Notes under the pieces: generated by a model | The model's database searches: none | What the model was told of the DNA's origin: nothing | The model's input: only the letters and a program-made list of their open reading frames with translations | Translations under genes and position numbers: made by a program | NCBI RefSeq assembly: GCF_014203555.1 | Contig: NZ_JACHJH010000009.1 | Location: 62,001-126,000, forward strand | Origin: Streptomyces olivoverticillatus | GTDB lineage: Bacteria; Actinomycetota; Actinomycetes; Streptomycetales; Streptomycetaceae | Reading direction: 5' to 3' | DNA length: 64,000 nt | Shown: one piece after another, positions 53,941 to 62,265 of the stretch | How the letters are laid out: each line of letters starts with the position of its first letter | Position numbering within the stretch: the first letter of the stretch is position 1

Positions 53941-55002
53941 CTACTCCTGCTTCTTGCGGCGCGTGCCGAAGACGATCTCGTCCCAGCTGGGGACGGCTGC
54001 CCGGCGGCCGGGGCGGACGCCGTCCGCTTCGGCCTGGCGGTCGGTCGTTCCGGTCAGGCGGTCGCGGTGGCCCGCCACCGAGCGCGGCATCAGGACGTCC
54101 GCATAGGCGGAACCGGCGCTCGCCGCCGTGGCCGGCGGCTCCACCGCCTCCGCTTCATCCTCCGGTGCGTCGGAGACCGCGGCGGCCGGGGGCGCGGACG
54201 GCGGCTCCGGTACGACCATGTCGCCCCGGAAGCTGGGCACCGCCTCCAGCAGGCTCGTCAGGGAGTCGCGCTCCTTGCCGGGCTCCTCGGCCGGGGCGTC
54301 GCCGGAGGTGGCCTCCGGCTCTGCGGGCGCGGGGGACGTCTGACGGTCGCGGTCGAGGGAACGGTCCAGCGGCCGGTCCCTCGGCAGCCGCGCGATCCGC
54401 GGCACGAACGGGAAGCTCGGCTCGGGCGTGTCGTCGGTCTCGCCGATGAGGGCCCGCGCCTCGTCGTCCAGTGCCTGTACGATCCGGCGCGGCGGGTCGT
54501 ACGTCCAGCTGGCGGCGCGCGGCTCACCGGCGGCGCGGTAGACCAGCAGGACCTCCCACGTGCCGTCGTCGCGGCGCCAGGAGTCCCACTGGGCGCTGTC
54601 CTTGTCGGCTCCGCGCAGGACCAGCCGCTCCGCGACGGTTTCGCCGAGCTGGGGGCCGGTGTTCTCGCCGGGCCGGCGGACGGGCGTCTTGCGGGCCCGC
54701 TCCGCCATGAAGGCGCGCTCGGCCAGCACGGGGCCCTCGAAGCGCCGCACCCGCTCCACGGGGATTCCTGCGAGCTGTGCGACCTCTTCCGCCGAGGCGC
54801 CCGCCCGGATTCTGGCCTGGATGTCGCGCGGACGGAGGTGGCTCTCCACCTCGATCTCGATCTGGCCGAGACGCGCACGGTCATTGCGCACGGCGGCACG
54901 CAGCCGCTCGTCGATGGGAAGCGTGTACTCCGTGCTGTCCGCAGCCTTGAGCACCAGACGTGTGCCGTCGTTGGAGACTGCCACGACACGCAGTTCGGGC
55001 AT
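53941..55002 (-). CDS. sepH: Cell division protein SepH (FtsZ regulator)
   Basis: A 353-residue cytoplasmic protein of the SepH (DUF3071) family, which in Streptomyces binds FtsZ and promotes its assembly during septation. The conserved N-terminal domain (1-175) starts MPELRVVAVSNDGTRLVLKA. It contains a helix-turn-helix motif (IRAGASAEEVAQLAGIPVERVRRFEGPV) needed for FtsZ contact and an AQWDSWRRDDGTWEVLLVYRA segment. A long disordered Pro/Ala/Glu-rich linker follows, ending in the conserved C-terminal motif VPSWDEIVFGTRRKK. GGAGGT is seven bases before the ATG. Confidence 0.93.
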   Translation of the reverse strand: MPELRVVAVSNDGTRLVLKAADSTEYTLPIDERLRAAVRNDRARLGQIEIEVESHLRPRDIQARIRAGASAEEVAQLAGIPVERVRRFEGPVLAERAFMAERARKTPVRRPGENTGPQLGETVAERLVLRGADKDSAQWDSWRRDDGTWEVLLVYRAAGEPRAASWTYDPPRRIVQALDDEARALIGETDDTPEPSFPFVPRIARLPRDRPLDRSLDRDRQTSPAPAEPEATSGDAPAEEPGKERDSLTSLLEAVPSFRGDMVVPEPPSAPPAAAVSDAPEDEAEAVEPPATAASAGSAYADVLMPRSVAGHRDRLTGTTDRQAEADGVRPGRRAAVPSWDEIVFGTRRKKQE

Positions 55003-55383
55003 GGGGACCTCCCGGGTGGTGCCTGCCGACGTCACCTGCGTCGCTGCTTCCGCTAGTCGAGTGTGGCCTGCCGGGGTAGCAGCCTGCCACAACATTGCCG
55101 AGTTGACGGGGCGAGAGCCACCCGGGCCCTTCCCGTTGGGTCCGGGCAGCCGGATGGGATACCGGGCCAGGGCTCGCCACAGTACTCCATTTGGGCCACT
55201 GGGCGTGGATCGGCGCGCCAGGGAAGTTCACCTGCGACAAGGGAGTTGGAACGCGCCCCTTGGGGCGGGCGTCCCGGCTGTGGGTGGCGAGGTTCACACA
55301 ATCGCCTGTTTCGGAACTGTTCGTTAGTCTCGAATGTCTCTTCTGGCTACAAGAGGGACTGAAAGGACCAACAGAGGCAGGAG
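55003..55383. promoter_or_regulatory. Divergent intergenic region between sepH and the membrane protein gene
   Basis: About 380 bases. TTGACG (55103) on the plus strand and TTGTGG on the minus strand are the best -35-like hexamers; TTAGTC at 55325 may be a -10 for the plus-strand gene. GTCTCTT/AAGAGGGAC (about 55336-55360) makes a weak hairpin. No convincing gene was seen. Confidence 0.4.
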
Positions 55384-56418
55384 ATGGACGACAAAGCCGA
55401 AAGCGAGGCAAAGTCCAAGGGCAAGCGCCTGGAGCTGAGCATCGCGCAGGTGGCCGGCAGTGCACTGGCGGCGGTGATCGCCGCGCTGCTCGCGGGCAAA
55501 CTCGGTGTATACGGCACGGTCATCGGCGCCGGTGTCGTCAGCGTGGTGGCCACCACCGGCGGCACCGTTTTCCAGCACTTGTTCAGGCGCACGGGCGAGC
55601 AGCTGCGCGAGGCGACCGTCACCTCGGAGCCCAGGCTGCGCCGGGTTCCGGTGCGCGACGCGGGCCGGGCCGTGCAGCGCGCCGCGCGCTCCGAGGACCC
55701 GACCACGGCGCTGCCGGCGGCGGACGACGACCGCACGCAGCTGATGCCTCAGGCATTTCACCCGGATGGCCGCATCGCGTCGCCCGAGGCGCACGCCGGG
55801 GCGTACACCGGCGCACACCGGAACGCGCACCTCGACGGCGAGGGCGACGGCGGCTCCGGCGACGCCGGCTTCGCCGAGGAGTACACGCGGGGCACGACGC
55901 ACGGCACACGGCTGCGCGGCTGGAAGCGCCCGCTGCTGGCGGCCGGCGCGGTGTTCGTCCTGGCGATGGGCACGGTGACCGCGGTCGAGCTGGTCTCCGG
56001 CTCCAGCGTGGACGGCAGCAACGGCACGACGGTCAGCCGTCTCCTCCAGCCGGAGAAGCAGGAGAAGAAGCAGGACCCGGAGCCCGAGCGGCAGCCAGGG
56101 CCGGGCCACTCGCAGGACGGCAGCCAGGGCACCGGCGAGGGCGGCACGTCCCCGTCGCCCGGAGCCTCCCCCGACGGCAGCGGCGGTACGGGCAAGCAGT
56201 CGCCGGGTCCGTCGGCCTCCCCCTCCGGCGGCGGCACCAAGCCCTCGCCGAACCCCTCGACCGGCCCGACCCAGACGCCCGGCACCGGCAAGGGCGGCGA
56301 CGACAAGGGCGGTGCCGCCGGCGGCACGGGCACCGGCAGCCAGAGCCCCCAGCCGCCGCAGGGGCAGAACGCGGCGGCCGGGACCGGCACGGGCCCCAGC
56401 GCGGGCACCGTCTCCTGA
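55384..56418 (+). CDS. Hypothetical membrane protein with Pro/Gly/Ser-rich extracellular tail
   Basis: A 344-residue protein of unknown function. A charged N-terminus precedes a Gly/Ala-rich double hydrophobic segment (about 18-62: IAQVAGSALAAVIAALLAG, GTVIGAGVVSVVATTGG). A cytoplasmic-type basic stretch follows. A third transmembrane helix near 182-202 (LLAAGAVFVLAMGTVTAVEL) leads into an outside tail of about 130 residues made of Gly, Ser, Pro and Thr, probably disordered and perhaps wall-spanning or glycosylated. The divergence from sepH is the only context clue. Repeated charged motif KQEKKQDPEPERQ follows the last helix. Confidence 0.75.
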   Translation: MDDKAESEAKSKGKRLELSIAQVAGSALAAVIAALLAGKLGVYGTVIGAGVVSVVATTGGTVFQHLFRRTGEQLREATVTSEPRLRRVPVRDAGRAVQRAARSEDPTTALPAADDDRTQLMPQAFHPDGRIASPEAHAGAYTGAHRNAHLDGEGDGGSGDAGFAEEYTRGTTHGTRLRGWKRPLLAAGAVFVLAMGTVTAVELVSGSSVDGSNGTTVSRLLQPEKQEKKQDPEPERQPGPGHSQDGSQGTGEGGTSPSPGASPDGSGGTGKQSPGPSASPSGGGTKPSPNPSTGPTQTPGTGKGGDDKGGAAGGTGTGSQSPQPPQGQNAAAGTGTGPSAGTVS

Positions 56419-56434
56419 CGCTGGGCGGCCTCGG

Positions 56435-57742
56435 TCAGGCGTCGAGCACCCGGTGCAGGTAGTCGTTGCCGAAGACGCGGTGCGGGTCCAGCCGGTCCCG
56501 CACCGCCGTGAATTCCGTGAAGCGCGGATAGACGCCCGCCAGGTACGCCGCGTCGCGGCTGTGCAGCTTCCCCCAGTGCGGCCGCCCGCCGTGGGCCGTC
56601 ATGATCTGCTCGGCCGCGGTGAAATACGCCCGATGCGGTGTGCCCCTGTACATGTGTACGGCGATGTAGGCGGTGTCCCGTCCGGAGGCCGTGGACAGCG
56701 GAATGTCGTCGGCCGGGGCCGTCCGCACCTCCACCGGGAAGCCGACCCGTAGCCGCTTGCGCTCGATCATCGCCCGCAGCTCGTGCAGCGCGGCCATGGC
56801 GGCCTCGCGCGGCAGCGCGTACTCCATCTCCAGGAAGCGGACCCGGCGCGGGCTGGTGAAGACCTTGTAGGGGATGTCGGTGTACGTACGGGCCGACAGG
56901 GCGCGGCTGGTGAGCCGGGCGACCGGGGGGACCGTGGCGGGCACGGCGCGGCCCAGGGCACAGACGGCGTGGAAGACGCCGTTGGACAGCAGTTCGTCGT
57001 CCACCCAGGCGCGGACCCGGCCGGGCGGTGCGGCGGGGCCCGCACTGCGGTTGTTGCGCTTGGTGGTGCAGCCGTCGGTGTGCGGGAACCAGTAGAACTC
57101 GAAGTGTTCGTTCTCGGCGGCCAGCTGATCGAATTCGCTCGTCACGCGTGTGTAGGGCATCGGTTCCTCGCGCGCCGTGAGCAGGAACTCCGGCTCCACC
57201 GCGAAGGTGATCGCGCTGATCACGCCGAGCGCCCCGAGCCCCAGCCGGGCCGCGGCGAAGACCTCCGGGTGCTCCCGCTCGGAGCAGGCGAGCACCGAGC
57301 CGTCGGCGGTGACCAGCTCCACCCCCGTGACCTGGGCCGCCAGGGCGGCCGAGGCCCGGCCCGTGCCGTGGGTGCCGGTGCTGACGGCCCCGGAGACCGT
57401 CTGTTCCATGATGTCGCCCATGTTGGTGAGCGACAGACCGTGCGCCGACAGCGTCCGGTTCAGCTCTCTGAGGGTCGTGCCCGCGGCGACCGTCACGGCT
57501 CCGGCGGCGCGGTCGATCGCGCGGACGCCGGTGAGCCGGTCGGGACGGATCAGCAGACCGTCCGTGGCGGCCGCGGCGGTGAACGAATGCCCGCTGCCGA
57601 CCGCCTTCGCCTTCAGCCCGTCCGCGGCCGCCCGGGCCACCGCTTCGGCGAGCTCTTCCGTCGTGGCCGGAGCCACGGTGCGTACCGGCCGGACGGTGAC
57701 GTTCCCCGCCCAGTTAGACCACGTGCTGCCCGTCTCCTTCAA
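56435..57742 (-). CDS. FAD-dependent aldonolactone/alditol oxidase (ALO family)
   Basis: A 435-residue flavin oxidase of the D-arabinono-1,4-lactone/L-gulonolactone oxidase family. The FAD-binding PCMH domain has VGSGHSFTAAAATDG (site of covalent FAD attachment in relatives) and MGDIMEQTVSGAVSTGTHGTG. The C-terminal ALO domain has FEFYWFPHTDGC and the conserved PHWGKLH near the end. No signal peptide was seen. The best start is a TTG with GGTGGGGG upstream; it overlaps the end of the MFS gene by 29 bases, so the two form an operon. The sugar substrate is unknown. Confidence 0.82.
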   Translation of the reverse strand: MKETGSTWSNWAGNVTVRPVRTVAPATTEELAEAVARAAADGLKAKAVGSGHSFTAAAATDGLLIRPDRLTGVRAIDRAAGAVTVAAGTTLRELNRTLSAHGLSLTNMGDIMEQTVSGAVSTGTHGTGRASAALAAQVTGVELVTADGSVLACSEREHPEVFAAARLGLGALGVISAITFAVEPEFLLTAREEPMPYTRVTSEFDQLAAENEHFEFYWFPHTDGCTTKRNNRSAGPAAPPGRVRAWVDDELLSNGVFHAVCALGRAVPATVPPVARLTSRALSARTYTDIPYKVFTSPRRVRFLEMEYALPREAAMAALHELRAMIERKRLRVGFPVEVRTAPADDIPLSTASGRDTAYIAVHMYRGTPHRAYFTAAEQIMTAHGGRPHWGKLHSRDAAYLAGVYPRFTEFTAVRDRLDPHRVFGNDYLHRVLDA

Positions 57743-58943
57743 GGGGTGCCCCCACCCGCTCAGGCGCCGGCTGCAACCGGCGGAACCCGAGGAACGCGCC
57801 GACGGCCGCGAGCATCCCCGCCGTGCCGGGCACCGCATACCCCGCGGGGGCGCCGAGGGCGTCCACCACCCAGCCGGCGGCCGACGACCCGAGCGCCACC
57901 CCGACCGCGAGCCCGGTGCTCGTCCAGGTCATGCCTTCGGTCAGCTTCGCGCGCGGTACGTGCTGCTCGACGAGGGCCATCGTGGTCACCATCGTCGGTG
58001 CGATGGACAGGCCCGCGACAAAGAGCGCCACGGCCAGGAACGGCAGGTTCCCGACCAGTTGGAGGGGGATCATACTCACGGCCATCGCACAGACGCCCAC
58101 GACCCAGCGCCGGGCCGGATCGCCCTTGAGGTGCAGCAGTCCGAAGACCGCCCCCGCCAGGCAGGAGCCCAGCGCGTAGACCGCGAGCACCAGGCTGGCC
58201 GCCGCCTTGTGGCCCTGCTCCTCGGCGAAGGCCACCGTCACCACGTCGACCGAGCCGAACACCGCACCGGTGGCCACGAACGTCAGCACCAGCACCTGGA
58301 GCCCCGGCGAGCGCAGCGCCGAGCCGCCCGCGTGCTCCTCGCCCGGGTGCGGCGCGGGCTCGGTGGCCCGCTGCGCCGTCAGCCAGAACACCCCGACGGC
58401 CAGGAAGCAGCCGGCCAGCAGCGGCCCCGCCTCGGGGAACCACGCCGTGGACAGCCCGATCGACAGGATCGGGCCGACGATGAAGCACACCTCGTCGATC
58501 ACCGACTCCGCCGAGTACGCGGTGTGCAGCTCGCGCGGCGACCCCTCGTAGATCGCCGCCCAACGGGCGCGCACCATCGACCCCACGCTCGGTACGCACC
58601 CGCCGCCCGCCGAGAAGACGAACAGCGTCCAGTCAGGCCACCGCTGCTGCGCCGCGACGAGCAGCCCCGCGACCGCCACCAGCGACACCAGGGTCGCCGG
58701 GCGCAGCACCCGGCGCTGCCCGTACCGGTCCACCAGGCGCGAGATCTGCGGGCCGAGCACCGCCGCGGAGAGCGCCAGCGTCGCGGAGAGGGCGCCGGCC
58801 AGTCCGTACCGCCCGGTCAGCTGGGAGACCATCGTGACGATGCCGATGCCCATCATCGACAGTGGCATACGGCCGAGAAAGCCCGCAGCGGAGAAGCCCT
58901 TGGCGCCGGGTGCGGCGAATATCGCGCGGTAAGGACTGGACAA
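57714..58943 (-). CDS. MFS transporter
   Basis: A 409-residue major facilitator with about 12 hydrophobic helices. The loop between helices 2 and 3 has SRLVDRYGQRRVLR, the usual MFS motif A region. The first helix is FLGRMPLSMMGIGIVTMVSQ. The substrate is unknown; this subfamily is usually annotated as a drug or sugar exporter. The TTG start has GGTGGAG six bases upstream; a GTG four codons earlier is the alternative. It is divergent from hemH and overlaps the lactone oxidase gene downstream. Confidence 0.82.
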   Translation of the reverse strand: MSSPYRAIFAAPGAKGFSAAGFLGRMPLSMMGIGIVTMVSQLTGRYGLAGALSATLALSAAVLGPQISRLVDRYGQRRVLRPATLVSLVAVAGLLVAAQQRWPDWTLFVFSAGGGCVPSVGSMVRARWAAIYEGSPRELHTAYSAESVIDEVCFIVGPILSIGLSTAWFPEAGPLLAGCFLAVGVFWLTAQRATEPAPHPGEEHAGGSALRSPGLQVLVLTFVATGAVFGSVDVVTVAFAEEQGHKAAASLVLAVYALGSCLAGAVFGLLHLKGDPARRWVVGVCAMAVSMIPLQLVGNLPFLAVALFVAGLSIAPTMVTTMALVEQHVPRAKLTEGMTWTSTGLAVGVALGSSAAGWVVDALGAPAGYAVPGTAGMLAAVGAFLGFRRLQPAPERVGAPLEGDGQHVV

Positions 58944-59103
58944 GGACGGCTCCACCGAGGTGAGACGAGGGTGACGGATCGCAGGGTGCCGTAAGGGACG
59001 TAAGTGGCCTATACAGATTACGGCCGGACCTCTGTGCACCGCACGGGCTTTTCGTACGGGGGCGCCCCCGGCGGCGCCCGGGGCGGGGTGGCAGGATCGG
59101 AGC

Positions 59104-60231
59104 ATGCCGGATCAGCCAGCCCACGCCCCCTACGACGCCCTGTTGCTGCTCTCCTTCGGCGGCCCCGAAGGCCCCGACGACGTCGTCCCGTTCCTGGAGA
59201 ACGTGACCCGCGGCCGCGGTATCCCCCGCGAGCGGCTCAAGGAGGTCGGGCAGCACTACTTCCTCTTCGGCGGGGTCAGCCCGATCAACGACCAGAACCG
59301 CGAGCTGCTCGCCGCGCTGCGCGCCGAGTTCACCGCGCACGGCCTGGACCTGCCCGTCTACTGGGGCAATCGCAACTGGGCGCCGTACCTCACCGACACC
59401 CTGCGGCAGCTCGTCGCGGACGGGCACCGCCGGGTGCTGACGCTGGCCACCAGCGCCTACGCCTCCTACTCCGGCTGCCGCCAGTACCGCGAGAACCTCG
59501 CCGACGCGCTGGCCGCGCTGGAAGCGGAAGGGCTGCCGCTGCCGCGCGTCGACAAGCTGCGGCACTACTTCAACCACCCCGGCTTCGTGGGCCCCATGGT
59601 GGAAGCCGCGCTCGCCGCGCTCGCCGGGCTGCCCGCGGACGTGCGGGACGGCGCGCAACTGGCCTTCACCACGCACTCCATCCCCACGGCCGCAGCCGAC
59701 ACCTCCGGCCCCGCAGAGGCCCACGGCGACGGCGGGGCGTACGTGGCCCAGCACCTGGACGTCGCGCGGACCATCGCCGACGCCGTGCGCAAGGAGACCG
59801 GCGTGGACCGCCCCTGGCACCTCGTCTACCAGTCCCGCAGCGGTGCCCCCCACATCCCCTGGCTCGAACCCGACATCTGCGACCACCTCGAAGCCGTGCA
59901 CGCCGAAGGCGCCCCGGCCGTCGTCATGGTCCCGATCGGCTTCGTCTCGGACCACATGGAGGTCAAGTACGACCTCGACACCGAGGCGACCGCGAAGGCC
60001 GCCGAACTCGGCCTGCCCGTCGCCCGGGCCGCCACCGTCGGCGCCGACCCGCGCTTCGCCGCCGCCGTGCGCGAGCTGGTGCTGGAGCGGGCCGCGGCCG
60101 AGCGTGGCGCGCGCCCCGAGCGCTGCGCGCTGGGCGCCCTCGGCCCCTCCCACGACCTGTGCCCCGTCGGCTGCTGCCCGGCCCGCGCCCCCCGGCCCGC
60201 CGCCGCCGGTGCCGACAGCCCGTACGCGTAA
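59104..60231 (+). CDS. hemH: Ferrochelatase / coproporphyrin ferrochelatase
   Basis: A 375-residue HemH inserting iron into porphyrin. It begins with YDALLLLSFGGPEGPDDVVPFLENVTRGRGIP, a family hallmark. Conserved parts include YWGNRNWAPYL, TSAYASYSGCRQY, the active-site His in FTTHSIP, and the second site VPIGFVSDHMEVKYDLD with the conserved Glu. In actinomycetes this enzyme normally acts on coproporphyrin III in the coproporphyrin-dependent haem pathway, a family inference. A C-terminal cysteine cluster (CALGALG ... CPVGCCPAR) could bind an iron-sulfur cluster, as reported for some bacterial ferrochelatases. It is followed by the IMPase gene 11 bases later. Confidence 0.93.
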   Translation: MPDQPAHAPYDALLLLSFGGPEGPDDVVPFLENVTRGRGIPRERLKEVGQHYFLFGGVSPINDQNRELLAALRAEFTAHGLDLPVYWGNRNWAPYLTDTLRQLVADGHRRVLTLATSAYASYSGCRQYRENLADALAALEAEGLPLPRVDKLRHYFNHPGFVGPMVEAALAALAGLPADVRDGAQLAFTTHSIPTAAADTSGPAEAHGDGGAYVAQHLDVARTIADAVRKETGVDRPWHLVYQSRSGAPHIPWLEPDICDHLEAVHAEGAPAVVMVPIGFVSDHMEVKYDLDTEATAKAAELGLPVARAATVGADPRFAAAVRELVLERAAAERGARPERCALGALGPSHDLCPVGCCPARAPRPAAAGADSPYA

Positions 60232-60242
60232 GGAAGCCCGCC

Positions 60243-61043
60243 GTGAACCAGACCCTGACAGCCGAACTGCTCTCCGTCGCCCTCGAGGCCGCCGAACGGG
60301 CGGGCACGCTGCTCAAGGAGGGCCGCCCGGCCGACCTGGGCGTGGCCGCCACCAAGACCAGCTCGATCGACGTCGTCACCGAGATGGACATCGCCGCCGA
60401 GAAGCTCATCACCGGCTTCCTCGCCGAGCGCCGCCCGCACGACGGGCTGCTGGGCGAGGAGGGCGCGAGCAGCGAGGGCAGCAGCGGGGTGCGGTGGGTG
60501 ATCGACCCCATCGACGGCACCGTCAACTACCTCTACGGGCTGCCCTCCTGGGCCGTCTCCATCGCGGCCGAGCTCGACGGCGAGGCGGTCGTCGGCGTCG
60601 TGGCTGCCCCGTTGCGTGGCGAGACCTACCGCGCGGTGCGCGGCGAAGGAGCCTACGAGGGGGAGCGGCGGCTGCGCTGCCGCCCTGCGCCCGCCTTCGA
60701 ACAGGCGCTGCTCGGCACCGGCTTCGGCTACCTGACCGCACGCCGCGCCGCACAGGCGGAGGTGCTGCGCATGCTGCTGCCGGAGGTCCGCGACATCCGG
60801 CGGGGCGGCTCGGCGGCGATCGACCTGTGCGATGTGGCCTGCGGCCGGCTGAACGGCTACTACGAGCGGGGACTCAACCCCTGGGACTACGCGGCAGGCG
60901 CCCTCATCGCCCGCGAAGCCGGCGCACTGACCGGCGGCCGCCCTGGAGCGGCAGCCTCCGGCGAACTGACGGTGGCGGCCGCCCCGGGCTTCTTCGAGCC
61001 GCTCCAGGCCCGTCTGGAGGAGCTCGGCGCCTGGCACGACTAG
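60243..61043 (+). CDS. Inositol monophosphatase family protein
   Basis: A 266-residue magnesium-dependent phosphatase. The metal-site motifs are intact: GEEGASSEG with its Glu, WVIDPIDGTVNYLYG (the DPIDGT signature), and RRGGSAAIDLCDVACGRLNGYYERGLNPWDYAAGALIAREAG near the C-terminus. It probably dephosphorylates inositol or a related phosphate; histidinol-phosphate phosphatase of this fold is a possible alternative. The GTG start has GGAAG upstream. It lies directly downstream of hemH and is probably in the same operon. A very strong hairpin follows. Confidence 0.9.
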   Translation: MNQTLTAELLSVALEAAERAGTLLKEGRPADLGVAATKTSSIDVVTEMDIAAEKLITGFLAERRPHDGLLGEEGASSEGSSGVRWVIDPIDGTVNYLYGLPSWAVSIAAELDGEAVVGVVAAPLRGETYRAVRGEGAYEGERRLRCRPAPAFEQALLGTGFGYLTARRAAQAEVLRMLLPEVRDIRRGGSAAIDLCDVACGRLNGYYERGLNPWDYAAGALIAREAGALTGGRPGAAASGELTVAAAPGFFEPLQARLEELGAWHD

Positions 61044-61060
61044 GGCCGTACGTGGTGCTT

Positions 61061-61104
61061 CTCGTGCGCTGGGCGGGCCCGAACGGGCCCGCCCAGCGCA
61101 CGAG
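61061..61104. terminator. 20-bp perfect bidirectional terminator
   Basis: A perfect 20-bp inverted repeat (left arm begins CTCGTGCGCT) with a 4-base GAAC loop. It lies between the converging IMPase and small coiled-coil genes and is the strongest hairpin in the window. Confidence 0.93.
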
Positions 61105-61112
61105 GGGGGAAT

Positions 61113-61280
61113 TCAGGCTGCGCCGATGTGCACGCCGTGCTCGGCAGCCAGGCGGTGGAGGTCGTCGAGCTCCGCCTGTTCGACTTCGGCGAGGAAGTCG
61201 TCGCCCGTCCGGCGGGCGTGGTCGAGGTCGGACCGGGTGCTCTCTATGCGCTGCAGAATGCCAGCAGTGAACGCGTCCAT
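61113..61280 (-). CDS. Small coiled-coil protein
   Basis: A 55-residue protein starting MDAFTAGILQRIESTRSDL. It is rich in Glu, Asp, Leu and Ala with heptad-like spacing (LQRIESTRSDLDHARRTGDDFLAEVEQAELDDL), so probably a helical coiled coil, ending EHGVHIGAA. A GGAGG lies about ten bases before the ATG. I recall small proteins of this kind beside cutRS in Streptomyces; the function is unknown. Confidence 0.7.
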   Translation of the reverse strand: MDAFTAGILQRIESTRSDLDHARRTGDDFLAEVEQAELDDLHRLAAEHGVHIGAA

Positions 61281-61606
61281 GGTGCTGCGCCCCCTCCAGG
61301 GTCGGCTCGGCGGCACGGGGGTGTGCCTGGGGGATCCCCCCGTCGGGGGACGGGGGAGAAACGATCACGTGGGTGTCGTCGAGCGCGTACGCGTGCGTAC
61401 GGAGAATCGTGATCGCGGGTGTGCAGACGTCTTCCCCACCCGTGTCCCGGGGGAAACCTGCGATCGCCGAGCAATCCGGAATGCCTGCCCTGTCCGGCCA
61501 CCGGGAACCCCCTTACGGCCGGTTTATCGACGTTCAGGGCAGGATGGGAGGAGCCGTCAAGGACATTCAGCCTGCCCGCAAGGGCTCAAGAGGAAGGACC
61601 AGCGCC
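61281..61606. promoter_or_regulatory. Intergenic region upstream of cutR
   Basis: About 325 bases between the divergent small gene and cutR. GGGGGATCCCCC (61329-61340) is a perfect palindrome overlapping a CCCCC-GTC-GGGGG hairpin. GCGTACGCGTGCGTAC (61387 onward) is a near-palindrome. TTACGG/TTTATCG near 61512-61527 is the AT-rich part most likely to hold the cutRS promoter. Confidence 0.4.
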
Positions 61607-62260
61607 GTGCGCGTACTCGTCGTCGAGGACGAGCAGCTGCTCGCCGATGCCGTCGCCACCGGACTGCGCCGGGAGGCCATGGCCGTCGACGTCGTGTACG
61701 ACGGGGCCGCCGCCCTCGAGCGCATCGCCGTCAACGACTACGACGTCATCGTGCTCGACCGCGACCTGCCGCTCGTCCACGGTGACGACGTCTGCCGCAA
61801 GGTCGTCGAGCTCGGTGTGCCCACTCGCATACTGATGCTCACCGCCTCCGGCGACGTCAGTGACCGCGTCGAGGGTCTGGAGATCGGCGCCGACGACTAC
61901 CTGCCCAAGCCCTTCGCCTTCAGCGAGCTGACCGCCCGTGTCCGGGCGCTCGGCCGGCGCACCACCGTGGCCCTGCCGCCCGTCCTGGAGCGGGCCGGGA
62001 TCAAGCTCGACCCCAACCGGCGCGAGGTCTTCCGCGACGGCCGGGAGGTACAGCTGGCGCCCAAGGAGTTCGCGGTGCTGGAGGTGCTGATGCGCAGCGA
62101 GGGGGCCGTGGTCTCGGCCGAGCAGCTGCTGGAGAAGGCCTGGGACGAGAACACCGACCCGTTCACCAACGTCGTCCGCGTCACCGTGATGACCCTCCGC
62201 CGCAAGCTGGGCGAGCCGGCCGTCATCGTCACGGTGCCGGGCTCGGGATACCGGATCTGA
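61607..62260 (+). CDS. cutR: Response regulator CutR (OmpR family)
   Basis: A 217-residue OmpR/PhoB-type regulator. The receiver domain starts VRVLVVEDEQLLADAV, with the phosphorylated aspartate at Asp51 (VIVLDRDLP) and the lysine in YLPKPFAFSEL. The winged-helix DNA-binding domain has LDPNRREVFRDGREVQLAPKEFAVLEVLM and ends VTVPGSGYRI. Length equals that of S. lividans CutR as I remember it. AGAGGAAGGA precedes the GTG. The pair CutRS controls secretion-stress and copper/redox-linked functions in Streptomyces, with cutS five bases downstream. Confidence 0.92.
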   Translation: MRVLVVEDEQLLADAVATGLRREAMAVDVVYDGAAALERIAVNDYDVIVLDRDLPLVHGDDVCRKVVELGVPTRILMLTASGDVSDRVEGLEIGADDYLPKPFAFSELTARVRALGRRTTVALPPVLERAGIKLDPNRREVFRDGREVQLAPKEFAVLEVLMRSEGAVVSAEQLLEKAWDENTDPFTNVVRVTVMTLRRKLGEPAVIVTVPGSGYRI

Positions 62261-62265
62261 CGCGC